From positions 1 through 64,000 of the forward strand of contig JAJYDS010000004.1 in NCBI GenBank assembly GCA_021777215.1: DNA of 64,000 nucleotides, written 5' to 3'. The notes under the pieces are model-generated. The model worked only from the letters and a program-made list of their open reading frames with translations, was not told the DNA's origin and did not search any database. The position numbers and the translations under genes were made by a program. Source of the DNA: a bacterium (lineage in GTDB: Bacteria; Babelota; Babeliae; Babelales; Vermiphilaceae). This document shows positions 55,666 to 64,000 of this stretch, piece by piece (position 1 is the stretch's first letter; the number at the start of each line of letters is the position of its first letter).

Positions 55666-56589
55666 TTAGGCTCCCTTTTTACGCATAATTTTGTTAATGG
55701 GATGTATAGTGTCACACATGCGTGCCAAGTCATCCAGACAAACGTGCGTATATTTTTCGGTGCTTGCCAATGTTTTGTGCCCTAAAAGTTCTTGTACCAC
55801 GCGCAAATCGGTGCCTTGATTTAATAAATGAGTGGCAAATGAGTGGCGAATTTTATGAGGAGTGATGGGGCGTTCTAGTTTTAAAAAGCTGCGAAATAAT
55901 TCTATGATGCGCTGTATGGAGCGGCTAGTGAGTGGGGTATTGCGGTAGCTTAAAAACAAAAATTCATCACTGGAATTTGCTTTTATTCGTTCTTTTTCCA
56001 AGTAAGCGAGTATTCGTTCATGGGCCTTTTGTCCAAAGAGAGCTAATCGTTCTTTGTTACCTTTACCTCGTATGCGAATTTCTTTGTTGGCAAAATCGAT
56101 ATCACGTATACGGATGTTAGTTAATTCCGAACAGCGCATACCCGTGGCATACAAGAGTTCTAAAATGGCTTTATCGCGAATAGGAAAGCTACTGTTTAAA
56201 TCCTTCTCTTGCACCGAATCAAGCAGGTGAAACATTTCATCGATGCTGAGATAGACGGGTAGCTTTTTTTCAAGGCGAGGGCGTTTTAGTTTGAGATCTA
56301 AAATAATGCCCTGTGTCTTTAAAAACTTTTCAAATGAAGTGAAACAAGAAAATTTTCGAGCAATGCTGCTGGAATCAATTTTTTTATAAAAAAGACTCAC
56401 TAAAAAACGTTCGATTATTTGACGTACTTCAAGATGTTTTTTGTCTTGCTCGGGAAGTGTTTCCCAAAAGGAGACAAATTGATTTAAATCACCTTCATAG
56501 GCGCGATGAGTGTTATCCGCCAAATTTTTTTCTATGGTGAGGTAAACCAAAAATTCTTCTTTTTTTTCTTTGAAGTTTTCTAAAAGCAT
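55666..56589 (-). CDS. Xer-type tyrosine recombinase
   Basis: 307 residues. Xer enzymes resolve chromosome dimers at dif; some act in mobile elements. The N-terminal SAM-like domain spans about residues 1-95, and the catalytic set is complete: R152 (GMRCSEL), K176, H245 and R248 (HKIRHSFATH), H271 (LGHKTLAST) and Y280. Only one Xer gene is seen here. AAGGA lies before the ATG. It is upstream of PBP2 in the same orientation. Confidence 0.92.
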   Translation of the reverse strand: MLLENFKEKKEEFLVYLTIEKNLADNTHRAYEGDLNQFVSFWETLPEQDKKHLEVRQIIERFLVSLFYKKIDSSSIARKFSCFTSFEKFLKTQGIILDLKLKRPRLEKKLPVYLSIDEMFHLLDSVQEKDLNSSFPIRDKAILELLYATGMRCSELTNIRIRDIDFANKEIRIRGKGNKERLALFGQKAHERILAYLEKERIKANSSDEFLFLSYRNTPLTSRSIQRIIELFRSFLKLERPITPHKIRHSFATHLLNQGTDLRVVQELLGHKTLASTEKYTHVCLDDLARMCDTIHPINKIMRKKGA

Positions 56590-56714
56590 AGGATATCCTT
56601 GCCGACAAGCATTGTCGCCATAAAAGGCTTACTCAAAGCTTAACGCATTGCCTATGGGTTAGCAATAGTGCGGCCATCGGCAAAAAATAATGAATTGCCA
56701 AAGCATGCGTTTGA

Positions 56715-59459
56715 TCACAGTAAATTGTATTTTTTGCAGCGACGATTGACTGACGAGCGGTTGACACCTAAAAAGGTTGCTATTTTGTTTTGGCTTTTAA
56801 ACTTGTGCCACAAGAGTCCCATTATTTTTTGATCGCGCAATGCGTGTTTGCCCAGGCGTACGGCCTCAACTAGATCAGGGTCTGAGACTTCATAAGCAGG
56901 ATCAAATGAGGCTTCAGCGCTAATTTGATGTTTTTTAGATTTTTGCATGAGAATTTGGTGCACCTTCGTTTTTAGTTCGCGAAAACTTGCGGGGCGGTTA
57001 AGCGCGAGTTTATTTTTTTCTTTTTCAGTGAGCTCAAGTAAATTTTTGAATGTTTCTGTTTTTATTGCCTGCAAGGAAAAGCCGTCAATTAAACTATTGA
57101 ATTCCGGTTCAGCCAGGGTCATTAACGAAGGCATGCTGAGGGCCGGTTTTTTTAAGGAATTGAGTAATGCGAGAGAAAATGTCTCTTCCTGAACCCCGAG
57201 ATTCAGATTGTGACTCGTTGAGCAGATAATGCGCACGGAGCTGCTTATTCGTTGGTCGCTTTTGAATGGCCGATAAAAACCAGTACGTATATATTCTGCC
57301 AGATATTCCTGTGTTTCAAGTGACAAAAATTGTACATTTTTAATAAAGAGGGTAGCGGATGATTGAAGTTTTTTAAGCAAGGGCTCAGGGGTTGTTTTGA
57401 GGCTAAAAAGTGGGTTGATGCCAAAAAGTTTTATAGCGGTCTCAAAACGATGCTCCTGCCCATTAAGCGTAAGAATGTGCAGTGTTTCACGCATGCTCAC
57501 ATGGTGAATTAGCTCAACGAGTGAGAGCTGGTCGTCTTCTGGAGCTTCCAACACCAGTGCTTTTTTGCTGAGTGCTGCTTTTAACAAATCAATTTTAAAA
57601 TTTAAGAGCGTTTCACCGGGGCTTGGAATGAGATGTTCGATGAGTTTTCCTGCGCGCGTTGTTTCCAGGTAGAGTAAGTAATCCCAGGAGCTTTGGTCGT
57701 TCAGGAGTGAGATTTTTTGAGTAATTATATCCGTAATGTCCGGGTAATGAACGGTGATGAGTGTGGTCTGGTGTTCTAAGTTTGGTGCGGCTGTTATCAT
57801 GATTTTGTTGCCGGCTACATCGGTGGTAATTAAGGATTGTGGGGATTTGTACGCTTCTATGTGAAGGGCAAGCTTTTTAAGGACACGGGCTATTGGGTGT
57901 CCTTCTTCTTGGTTTACATTAATTCTAATGAGTTCTTTAGCTGCCTGATTGCCAAAAATAAATTGACGATTTTTATAAAAGAGAACACCAACGTGGTTCT
58001 GTTTTGCGCTCCGTAAAAATGATTGCAGACTCTCTTTGTATTGATTTATTTCTTGGTGCTTGAGATACAATTCTTCGCGTAGCTCTTTTTCTTGGAGTAC
58101 AAGAGATTCAACATTTTTATTGCGAATTAAAGTAATACTTGTGCCCAGATAACTAGCGAAGATAAGCATCTGATCAAATTCCATTTTGCTATAAAGGCGT
58201 CCTTGGTTTTGTTGTTCGATTATGATGTAGGCGCTCATTTTTTGTTTGGTATAGACGGGCAAAAATATTTCGGCATTAATGCTTTCAAGAAAAGCGATGA
58301 TACTTTTTTTTTCGGTGGATTCATCATAAAAATTGCTAAATACCAATTCGTCATACACAATGATTTTTTGTTTGGCAATAAAGTCGCAGACGCATGTTTC
58401 ATGCGTGCTCATATAACTTTCGATCAGAGTTTGGATAGCGGTCGGTGATTCGGCAAGTGCTGATTCTTGTTTTTTTTCGGTTACAGACATACGCATATAA
58501 AACGTTGCTTTACGTAAAGATATATTGAAAGCCTCTTTGAAGAAGGTTTGGGTAAGATGTCCGAGCTCTTGGGTGCTTGTGGCATGGCTCAGCGCTTCCA
58601 GGGTGTTTTTAAATTCGTCAATAAATGAGAGGGTGTTGGTTGTTGGGGCTGACGTGGTGACATTCAAAAAGCGAAGTGCTAACACTTTTTTGATGCAGTA
58701 GTGAGTAATCACCAGCAGTGCGAGTGTGGATATTCCCAGGGTATGATAGAAGTAGGCGCGAAAGCTATAAAAAGAGAAATAACTCATTTGGAAAAATTCT
58801 ATCGTCAAGAAGGGAAACAGGAGATACGTAATGAATATGCGTAATTGTTTGCGGAGCAAAAAGGGGAGCGAGGAAGAGCGCATTTTTTGAGCGGCGAAAA
58901 AAAGGCTGGGGATGACCAGGATGATACACATATAGAACAACGCGTAGCGCATACCCAGCAGATCGAGCCTTGATAAAACACCCAATGTTTGTACTTGTGC
59001 TTGCGTTGCCATATCAATAAGAGTGTCATCAAGAAAGGCAAAATAAAGAAAGTAGAGGACAAAAGAGCCGCTTATCAGGAGTTGTATGGTGTGCAGAAAG
59101 GTCAATTTTAATTTTTTTTCAGTCAAACTCTCTAAAAAGAGCGCGAAAAACTGATACTGTAAAACGCGGAATGCCCAATCAATACGGATAATAGTAATAA
59201 CAGCTGAGTAGTCGCATGAAGAAAAAAATACGCGGTGAACAAGTTTTATAATCCAAGTGCAATCATTTACCATAGCGCCAATCATGACGCCCAACAACAA
59301 AAACCAAGGGGCTTGTATACATGATTTACGTACGCCTCGTGGCAGCAAATAACTGACAAAATAAATTTTTGCCGCAAATGCTATGCACATAATGCTGAGT
59401 AAGAACTCAGCACTGGCAAGTGATTGTGTGAAAAAATCTATAACTACTCCCATAGGCAT
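56715..59459 (-). CDS. Membrane regulator with GAF/PAS-like regions, degenerate NtrC-type AAA+ domain and Fis-type HTH (copy 1)
   Basis: 914 residues. Residues ~1-265 hold about seven or eight membrane spans. Residues ~280-460 look GAF-like, ending in SKMEFDQMLIFASYLGTSITLI. A short coiled coil follows (LREELYLKHQEINQYKESLQ), then a PAS-like segment (GVLFYKNRQFIFGNQAAKEL). The next ~200 residues align with NtrC-type AAA+ domains, for example LIHH and KLFG match AIH and ELFG, TLFIKNVQFLSLETQEYL matches TLFLDEI...Q..L, and VRIICSTSHNL matches VRIIAATNRDL. Walker A is replaced by EAPEDDQL, the Walker B acids by KN, and GAFTGA is missing. The C-terminal helix-turn-helix is NKIATFLGVNRSSVNRRCKKY. 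So it should bind DNA but not hydrolyse ATP or touch sigma-54. Start 59459 is chosen to match copy 2; 59498 is possible. Confidence 0.8.
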   Translation of the reverse strand: MPMGVVIDFFTQSLASAEFLLSIMCIAFAAKIYFVSYLLPRGVRKSCIQAPWFLLLGVMIGAMVNDCTWIIKLVHRVFFSSCDYSAVITIIRIDWAFRVLQYQFFALFLESLTEKKLKLTFLHTIQLLISGSFVLYFLYFAFLDDTLIDMATQAQVQTLGVLSRLDLLGMRYALFYMCIILVIPSLFFAAQKMRSSSLPFLLRKQLRIFITYLLFPFLTIEFFQMSYFSFYSFRAYFYHTLGISTLALLVITHYCIKKVLALRFLNVTTSAPTTNTLSFIDEFKNTLEALSHATSTQELGHLTQTFFKEAFNISLRKATFYMRMSVTEKKQESALAESPTAIQTLIESYMSTHETCVCDFIAKQKIIVYDELVFSNFYDESTEKKSIIAFLESINAEIFLPVYTKQKMSAYIIIEQQNQGRLYSKMEFDQMLIFASYLGTSITLIRNKNVESLVLQEKELREELYLKHQEINQYKESLQSFLRSAKQNHVGVLFYKNRQFIFGNQAAKELIRINVNQEEGHPIARVLKKLALHIEAYKSPQSLITTDVAGNKIMITAAPNLEHQTTLITVHYPDITDIITQKISLLNDQSSWDYLLYLETTRAGKLIEHLIPSPGETLLNFKIDLLKAALSKKALVLEAPEDDQLSLVELIHHVSMRETLHILTLNGQEHRFETAIKLFGINPLFSLKTTPEPLLKKLQSSATLFIKNVQFLSLETQEYLAEYIRTGFYRPFKSDQRISSSVRIICSTSHNLNLGVQEETFSLALLNSLKKPALSMPSLMTLAEPEFNSLIDGFSLQAIKTETFKNLLELTEKEKNKLALNRPASFRELKTKVHQILMQKSKKHQISAEASFDPAYEVSDPDLVEAVRLGKHALRDQKIMGLLWHKFKSQNKIATFLGVNRSSVNRRCKKYNLL

Positions 59460-59585
59460 TACTTCTTTGTTAGATGATATGCCTCCGCTTACTTTCATTC
59501 ATGATAGCGAGGAAATAGCAAAGAGCAAGAGTAAAGATTTTTGAATAAGTTCCGGTCAGGGGAGTTTGTCAGTGGGCGCGAGCTG

Positions 59586-62315
59586 TTAGTTTAGATTATA
59601 TTTTTTGCAGCGTCTGCTGATAGAAGAACGGTTTACGCCTAAGAAAGTAGCAATCTGATTTTGGCTTTTAAATTTGTTCCAAAGAAGGGCTACAATTTTA
59701 GGATCACGTAAAGCATGTTTTCCCAGCCGTGCAGCTTCAATGAGTTCTGGATCACTGATGTCATAGGCTGGGTCAAACTGTGTTTCCTGGTAAATCTCAT
59801 TCTTTTTTGATTTTGCTATCAGGAGTTGTTGTACGCGTGTTTTGAGTTCTTGGAGGCTTACCGGGCGTTGATTGGCGAGTTTGAGTTTTTCGCGCGGGGT
59901 TAGATCAAGTAGGTTTTTAAAGGTTTGTGTTTTGAGCGCTTGTTCACTAAATCCTTGGGCAAGATTGGTTAGTTCATCCTCAGAAAGGGTCAGGAGCGAT
60001 GGCATGGTAACGGTTGTCTTTTTAAGTTCGCTGGCGAGTGTTTTGGAGAATTTTTTTTCATCAGCCAATACGGTCAGATCCTGTGCGCTTGAGCAAATAA
60101 TACGTACATTGGCAAAGACTTTTTGATCGCTTTTAAAGGTGCGATAAAAGCCATAGTGGATAAATTCAGCCAAGTATTCTTGTGTTTCAGGCGAGAGAAA
60201 ATGAATGTTTTTGATGAATAAGGTGCCGCTCGGATGCAGTATTTTGATGAGTGATTCTTGGGCGCTGCTCGCATTGTCAAAAATAGGGTTCATACCAAAA
60301 AGTTTGGTGGCAGTTTCAAAGTTTTTTTCCGGGCCATGGAGGGTGAGTATATGAAGTTTGTCGCGTAATCCTATATGGTGGAGTAATTCTGCGGTGGGGA
60401 GTAAATCTTCTTCTGCCATTTCAAGCAGCGTTGCTTTTTTGCTCAATGCCGTTTTTAAGAGTTCAATTTTAAAGTTCAAAAGAGTTTCCCCTGAACCGGG
60501 AATGAGTTGATTAATCAATTGCCCAGATTGTGTTGTTTCAAGATAAAGCAGATAATCCCATTTGGTTGGGTCTTTCAGCTGATCAAGTTGTTTGGTTATG
60601 ATGTCAGAAATCTCTGGATGGTATACGGTAACGATGACGTTGTTTTGTTCTAAATTGGGTACGCCATTGAGAACCAAACGGGTGCCATCAGAATCTTTAA
60701 CAAAATGTGTCTGCGGGGCCTTATATTCCTGAACTTGTTGTGCAATGCGTTTGAGTGCTTGGGCCAAAGGGTGGCCATCTTGTGTGTTAACATTTATTTT
60801 GATGAGTTCTTTTGCTGCCTGGTTGCCGAAGGTAAAATGACGATTCTTGTAAAAGATGATGCCAATTTTTTTCTGTGTGCTTGTGCGTAAGAATGAGCGG
60901 ACGCTTTCCTTATATTGATTAATTTCTTGATGCTTACTGTACAGCTCTTCCTTGAGTTCTTTTTCATGATGAATGACTGACTCTAGGTTGCGGTGTTGCA
61001 GGAGATTGATAACGTTGCCCAGATAGCTAGAAAAAACGAGCATCTCATCGCGTTCCATATCGCTATAAAATTGATCCGAGCGAGCGTGATGATCAATGAT
61101 TATATAGGCGATCAATTTTTGTTTTTCGTACACCGGAATGAAAATATCGGCGTTTATGGCATCCATAAATGTAAGCAGGGAGGTGTAATGTGGGTTTTTT
61201 TCATAAAAATTACTAAACGAAAGCTCATCGTAGATTATGATTTTTGCCTGACTTACCAGTTCGATGGTATTTGGATTGCTTGCACTGAGAAAGTTTTCTA
61301 CCTCGTTATGTATTTTGTTATCAATGATTCTGCCCGGTTCATCGACAGAAGTTTCTTGTTTGCGGATGTAGAGGGTGACGCGGCGGAGAGGGATATTAAA
61401 AGCTTCTTTAAAATAGGTTTGGGTGATGTGGGTGAGTTCTTGCATGTTTGTGGCATAACTGAGTCGTTCTAATAATTCCTTAAAGTTGCCAATAAAACTG
61501 TGCTGTTTGCGTGCTTGTACGTGATTTTTGAAGTTCAAAAAGCGGAGTGCCATAATTTGGCGAAAACTGTAGTAGATGGCATACGTAAGAAGCATATGGG
61601 AAATGCCGATAGCCGCGTAGCTGTTGGTAATAGAATTAGCAAGAAGATCGAAAGGATAAACTTGGAGTAAGTCGGAAGCCCACCAGGGAATGATGAGTGC
61701 TTTTATGAGTATGCTTAGTTGTTTTTTTAGGAGACTGGGTAGTTGTGTTGTCTGTATTTTTCTAAAGGTGACAAAGAGGCTTGTAAGCATGAGTGGAAAA
61801 AGCATATAGAGAGATGCCATTCTGATGAGGCTTATTTCAAATGCGGGTCTTAGGCTTGAATTAAAGCAGTTAAAATCATAAAAAGCCAATCCCATGAAAG
61901 CAAGGAAAAAGAGACTGCTGATAACAATAAAGAATTTTGAATGGAGCTTTAGCGTGAATTTTTCTTCAACTAAGTTTTCTAGAAAGAGTGTGAGAGCTTG
62001 GTATTGAACAATGGTGAAGCCCCAAGAAAAACGAGCCATGAAAAGGGTCAGGCGATATTCTATCTCAGGAAGAAATGTTAATTTTGATAGTTTTATGAGC
62101 CATGCAAAATTTTCACACATAGAGCCAATGAGTACAAAAACAAGAAAGAGCCATTGGCGGTGTAGCTTTGATGAACGAAGTCCACGCATAACGAGTGAGA
62201 CGAGTAATGTCGCCTTTAAAATAAAGAGAGTACTGGTGACGGCAATGAGGAAGTAAAAATTGCCTAAAAAAGATTCGATAAAATGAGTAATTACATCAAA
62301 AAAAGTGAGTATCAT
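59586..62315 (-). CDS. Membrane regulator with GAF/PAS-like regions, degenerate NtrC-type AAA+ domain and Fis-type HTH (copy 2)
   Basis: 909 residues, same architecture as copy 1 and clearly paralogous along its length. Shared blocks include YKNRHFTFGNQAAKELIKIN, HPLAQALKRIA, TGSGETLLNFKIELLKTALS-like GETLLNFKIELLKTALS, and an almost identical C-terminal HTH (NQIATFLGVNRSSISRRCKKY). Its Walker A equivalent is EMAEEDLL and Walker B equivalent TLFIKNI, so both copies are degenerate in the same way. It lies 127 bases upstream of copy 1 in the same orientation, with its own poor ribosome site. The input signal is unknown. Confidence 0.8.
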   Translation of the reverse strand: MILTFFDVITHFIESFLGNFYFLIAVTSTLFILKATLLVSLVMRGLRSSKLHRQWLFLVFVLIGSMCENFAWLIKLSKLTFLPEIEYRLTLFMARFSWGFTIVQYQALTLFLENLVEEKFTLKLHSKFFIVISSLFFLAFMGLAFYDFNCFNSSLRPAFEISLIRMASLYMLFPLMLTSLFVTFRKIQTTQLPSLLKKQLSILIKALIIPWWASDLLQVYPFDLLANSITNSYAAIGISHMLLTYAIYYSFRQIMALRFLNFKNHVQARKQHSFIGNFKELLERLSYATNMQELTHITQTYFKEAFNIPLRRVTLYIRKQETSVDEPGRIIDNKIHNEVENFLSASNPNTIELVSQAKIIIYDELSFSNFYEKNPHYTSLLTFMDAINADIFIPVYEKQKLIAYIIIDHHARSDQFYSDMERDEMLVFSSYLGNVINLLQHRNLESVIHHEKELKEELYSKHQEINQYKESVRSFLRTSTQKKIGIIFYKNRHFTFGNQAAKELIKINVNTQDGHPLAQALKRIAQQVQEYKAPQTHFVKDSDGTRLVLNGVPNLEQNNVIVTVYHPEISDIITKQLDQLKDPTKWDYLLYLETTQSGQLINQLIPGSGETLLNFKIELLKTALSKKATLLEMAEEDLLPTAELLHHIGLRDKLHILTLHGPEKNFETATKLFGMNPIFDNASSAQESLIKILHPSGTLFIKNIHFLSPETQEYLAEFIHYGFYRTFKSDQKVFANVRIICSSAQDLTVLADEKKFSKTLASELKKTTVTMPSLLTLSEDELTNLAQGFSEQALKTQTFKNLLDLTPREKLKLANQRPVSLQELKTRVQQLLIAKSKKNEIYQETQFDPAYDISDPELIEAARLGKHALRDPKIVALLWNKFKSQNQIATFLGVNRSSISRRCKKYNLN

Positions 62316-62326
62316 ACGCGAATCTA

Positions 62327-62355
62327 TTGCTATCGAAATAGGTAATCGTTATACT
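62327..62355 (+). promoter_or_regulatory. Promoter of the 36-codon gene
   Basis: -35 TTGCTA (62327-62332), 17-base spacer, -10 TATACT (62350-62355). It overlaps the region that must also hold the promoter of the divergent regulator gene at 62315. Confidence 0.6.
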
Positions 62356-62395
62356 TTGTTTCAACTTAACGAACGTGTATTTTTAGGAGTTACTT

Positions 62396-62506
62396 ATGCA
62401 TAACCTAGCTACATTTATCCTGAGGACAGTGAACAACAAAAGTTTGCTAGTTTTCATTGCGGTGTTGTCGGTGCTTTTGGGTGATATGCCGCCGGTAGGT
62501 GGTTGA
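62396..62506 (+). CDS. 36-residue membrane peptide
   Basis: MHNLATFILRT then a hydrophobic stretch SLLVFIAVLSVLLGDM and a short Pro/Gly end (PPVGG). TAGGAG lies six bases before the ATG and a good promoter lies 40 bases upstream. It could be a small membrane protein, a toxin-like peptide, or a leader peptide for nth, which starts 81 bases later. Nothing else supports a function. Confidence 0.45.
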   Translation: MHNLATFILRTVNNKSLLVFIAVLSVLLGDMPPVGG

Positions 62507-62587
62507 TAACTGCTTCTTAAACAACTAGTTTAACAGAGATACCCATTCAAACAAGGGGACAGTGATGATTTACTGGAGTAGTAACCA

Positions 62588-63262
62588 TTGAAACTGTCGG
62601 ATAACCAACAAGATCGCGCGCAAAAGATTATAAAAATTTTACGTAAAGCGACGATCAGCATGACTGATCCGGCAGTTTCTCAAGTGGCTCGGGCCTTTGG
62701 TAAAGACCCTTTCCTTATTCTTATCAGTTGCTTGCTTAGTTTACGCACAAAAGACACCATTTCACTCCCCATCTCTCTTAAATTATTTCAATTAGCAAAG
62801 ACACCACAAGAATTGCTTGTTATTCCGCGCATAAAACTCGAAAAAATGATCCACTCTGTTGGTTTTTATCATCAGAAAGCACGTACGTTACATGCTGTTT
62901 GTGCGGCTTTACTTGAACGATTTGACGGTAAAGTTCCATATACCCAAGCTGCATTGCTCTCTTTACCCGGAGTTGGTCGGAAAACGGCTAATTTAGTTTT
63001 GGCGGAAGCTTTTGGAGTGCCCGCTATTTGTGTAGATACGCATGTACACAGTATTTCCAATAGACTTGGATTGGTCAAAACAAAAACACCTGAACAAACA
63101 GAAATGGCCTTACAAAAAATTTTGCCCAAAAAGAATTGGATAGAATATAATCCATTATTAGTTAAATGGGGGCAACATATCTGTGTTCCTGTGTCTCCTT
63201 TTTGTTCAAGGTGTGCTCTTGCATCTTTGTGTCCCCGGATTGGGGTAAAAAAGAGTCGATAA
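62588..63262 (+). CDS. nth: Endonuclease III
   Basis: 224 residues with a TTG start, GGAG nine bases upstream. It removes oxidised pyrimidines and nicks the abasic site. The helix-hairpin-helix is LPGVGRKTANLVLAEAF with catalytic Lys132, and Asp150 follows in VDTHVHSISNRLGL. A four-cysteine cluster C-x6-C-x2-C-x5-C (C199, C206, C209, C215) should hold [4Fe-4S]. No ATG lies near a good ribosome site in this frame, so the TTG start is favoured. Confidence 0.93.
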   Translation: MKLSDNQQDRAQKIIKILRKATISMTDPAVSQVARAFGKDPFLILISCLLSLRTKDTISLPISLKLFQLAKTPQELLVIPRIKLEKMIHSVGFYHQKARTLHAVCAALLERFDGKVPYTQAALLSLPGVGRKTANLVLAEAFGVPAICVDTHVHSISNRLGLVKTKTPEQTEMALQKILPKKNWIEYNPLLVKWGQHICVPVSPFCSRCALASLCPRIGVKKSR

Positions 63263-63290
63263 AAAGGGGCAGCTTTTTTACTGCCCCTTA
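63261..63290. terminator. Bidirectional terminator between nth and thrS
   Basis: AAGGGGCAG (63264-63272) pairs with CTGCCCCTT (63281-63289). The minus side continues as TTTTTATCG, so it mainly ends thrS. Confidence 0.8.
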
Positions 63291-63320
63291 GGGTAAAAAA
63301 CACTATTTCGATTGTCTCTA

Positions 63321-64000
63321 TTACTGGTTTAATTCACGTGCTTTAGTGATGAGTTGTTCGAGTGTTAACCCAAACTCTTGCTTGCCATCTCGATGCCTGA
63401 TGCTGACAACATTTTGTTCTGCTTCTTTTGGTCCAATGACGATCATCCAAGGTACTTTCTCAAGTTGGGCATTCTTAATTTGTCCTGAGACAGGGTCAGA
63501 AGATTCATCCATCTCTACCCGCAGATCTTCCCGTTGTAATGCGTTATAGATTCCTTGAGCATATGTTTTTTGTTCATCGGTGATCGTGAGTATTTTTATC
63601 TGAACGGGAGCAAGCCAGAATGGTAGATTACCTTTATAGTGCTCAAGCAATACACCCAAGAAGCGTTCAAGGGAGCCAAAAATGGCACGATGAATCATAA
63701 CCGGGCATTCAAGTTTTCCGCTTGGCGCCACATAGGTGAGCCCAAAATTTTCCGGCATGCAGAAATCGACTTGTACAGTGGAGCACTGCCATAGTCTTCC
63801 CATGGAATCAGCGACACGGAATTCAATTTTAGGTCCATAAAAGGCCCCTTCACCTTCGTAAATCTCGTAGGGAACTTTTGCAGTCTCAAGAGCATTTTTA
63901 AGGGCTTGAGTTGCATTTTTCCAATGTTGATCTGATCCCATAGAATCTTCAGGCCGTGTAGCAACACCAACTGTAACTTTCTCGAAGCCAAACTTTTTTA
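63321..64000 (-). CDS. thrS: Threonine--tRNA ligase, C-terminal part (runs off the window)
   Basis: About 226 residues are present and the frame is open to the window edge, so the N-terminus lies beyond position 64000. Visible are the class II motif with RPEDSMGSDQHW, GPKIEFRVADSMGRLWQCSTVQVDF, motif 3 HRAIFGSLERF, and the anticodon-binding domain LPFWLAPVQIKILTITDEQ through VPWMIVIGPKEAE. It attaches Thr to tRNA-Thr, one of which is encoded at 14.5 kb. Confidence 0.95.
   Translation of the reverse strand, partial: KKFGFEKVTVGVATRPEDSMGSDQHWKNATQALKNALETAKVPYEIYEGEGAFYGPKIEFRVADSMGRLWQCSTVQVDFCMPENFGLTYVAPSGKLECPVMIHRAIFGSLERFLGVLLEHYKGNLPFWLAPVQIKILTITDEQKTYAQGIYNALQREDLRVEMDESSDPVSGQIKNAQLEKVPWMIVIGPKEAEQNVVSIRHRDGKQEFGLTLEQLITKARELNQ

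Overview
The window looks like part of the chromosome of a Gram-negative, host-dependent bacterium. My best guess is the candidate phylum Dependentiae (TM6) or a similar intracellular lineage. This is inferred, because no rRNA gene is present. The evidence is two tandem Tlc-type ATP/ADP translocases (normally used to import host nucleotides), a secreted ankyrin-repeat protein, secreted proteins carrying GNAT acetyltransferase folds, many small exported proteins of unknown family, a Tol/TonB envelope machine, and peptidoglycan synthesis (PBP2). Ribosomal-protein and tRNA genes are scattered rather than clustered.

Layout. 0.2-4 kb (minus strand): a sugar epimerase, an FAD-dependent oxidoreductase and a TonB-family protein. 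4-9 kb (minus): an array of eight exported-protein genes, one with ankyrin repeats and seven small and partly alike; several have their own terminator. 9-13.4 kb (minus): tilS with a near-leaderless promoter, a secreted acidic protein, gyrB. 13.7-17.4 kb (plus): tadA, a DksA-type zinc-finger gene, tRNA-Thr, rpsI with a long charged extension, a large secreted protein. 17.5-20.5 kb: a C-terminal processing protease, an FtsB-like protein and two small exported proteins. 20.8-25.7 kb (plus): sodA, lysS, recJ, cmk. 25.8-29.6 kb (minus): a Lys/His-repeat lipoprotein and lon. 30.2-38.3 kb (plus): two ATP/ADP translocases, rpsB, tRNA-Ser, the SRP RNA, dnaX, der, hpf, tRNA-Ala. 38.5-41.6 kb: two exported GNAT proteins, a decayed region with two PPAY tails, and a DUF4097-like exported protein. 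41.6-47.8 kb (plus): CCA-adding enzyme and tolQ-tolR-tolA-tolB, followed by a glycosyltransferase cassette flanked by 56-bp direct repeats copied from the tolB 3' end. 48-52.7 kb: a protease-less AAA+ ATPase, ftsH, rpmB, rpsT. 52.8-62.3 kb (minus): two small proteins, PBP2, a Xer recombinase, and two giant paralogous membrane regulators. 62.4-64 kb: a 36-codon gene, nth, and the 3' part of thrS.

The most notable items are (1) the twin membrane proteins at 56.7-62.3 kb, which combine membrane segments, a GAF-like and a PAS-like region, an NtrC-type AAA+ domain that has lost Walker A, Walker B and GAFTGA, and a Fis-type helix-turn-helix; (2) the glycosyltransferase cassette that gives tolB a new 3' end; and (3) the set of exported proteins that could be the organism's host-facing repertoire. 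Core genes (gyrB, dnaX, der, lysS, lon, ftsH, rpsB, rpsI, rpmB, rpsT, thrS) look intact apart from thrS, which runs off the window.
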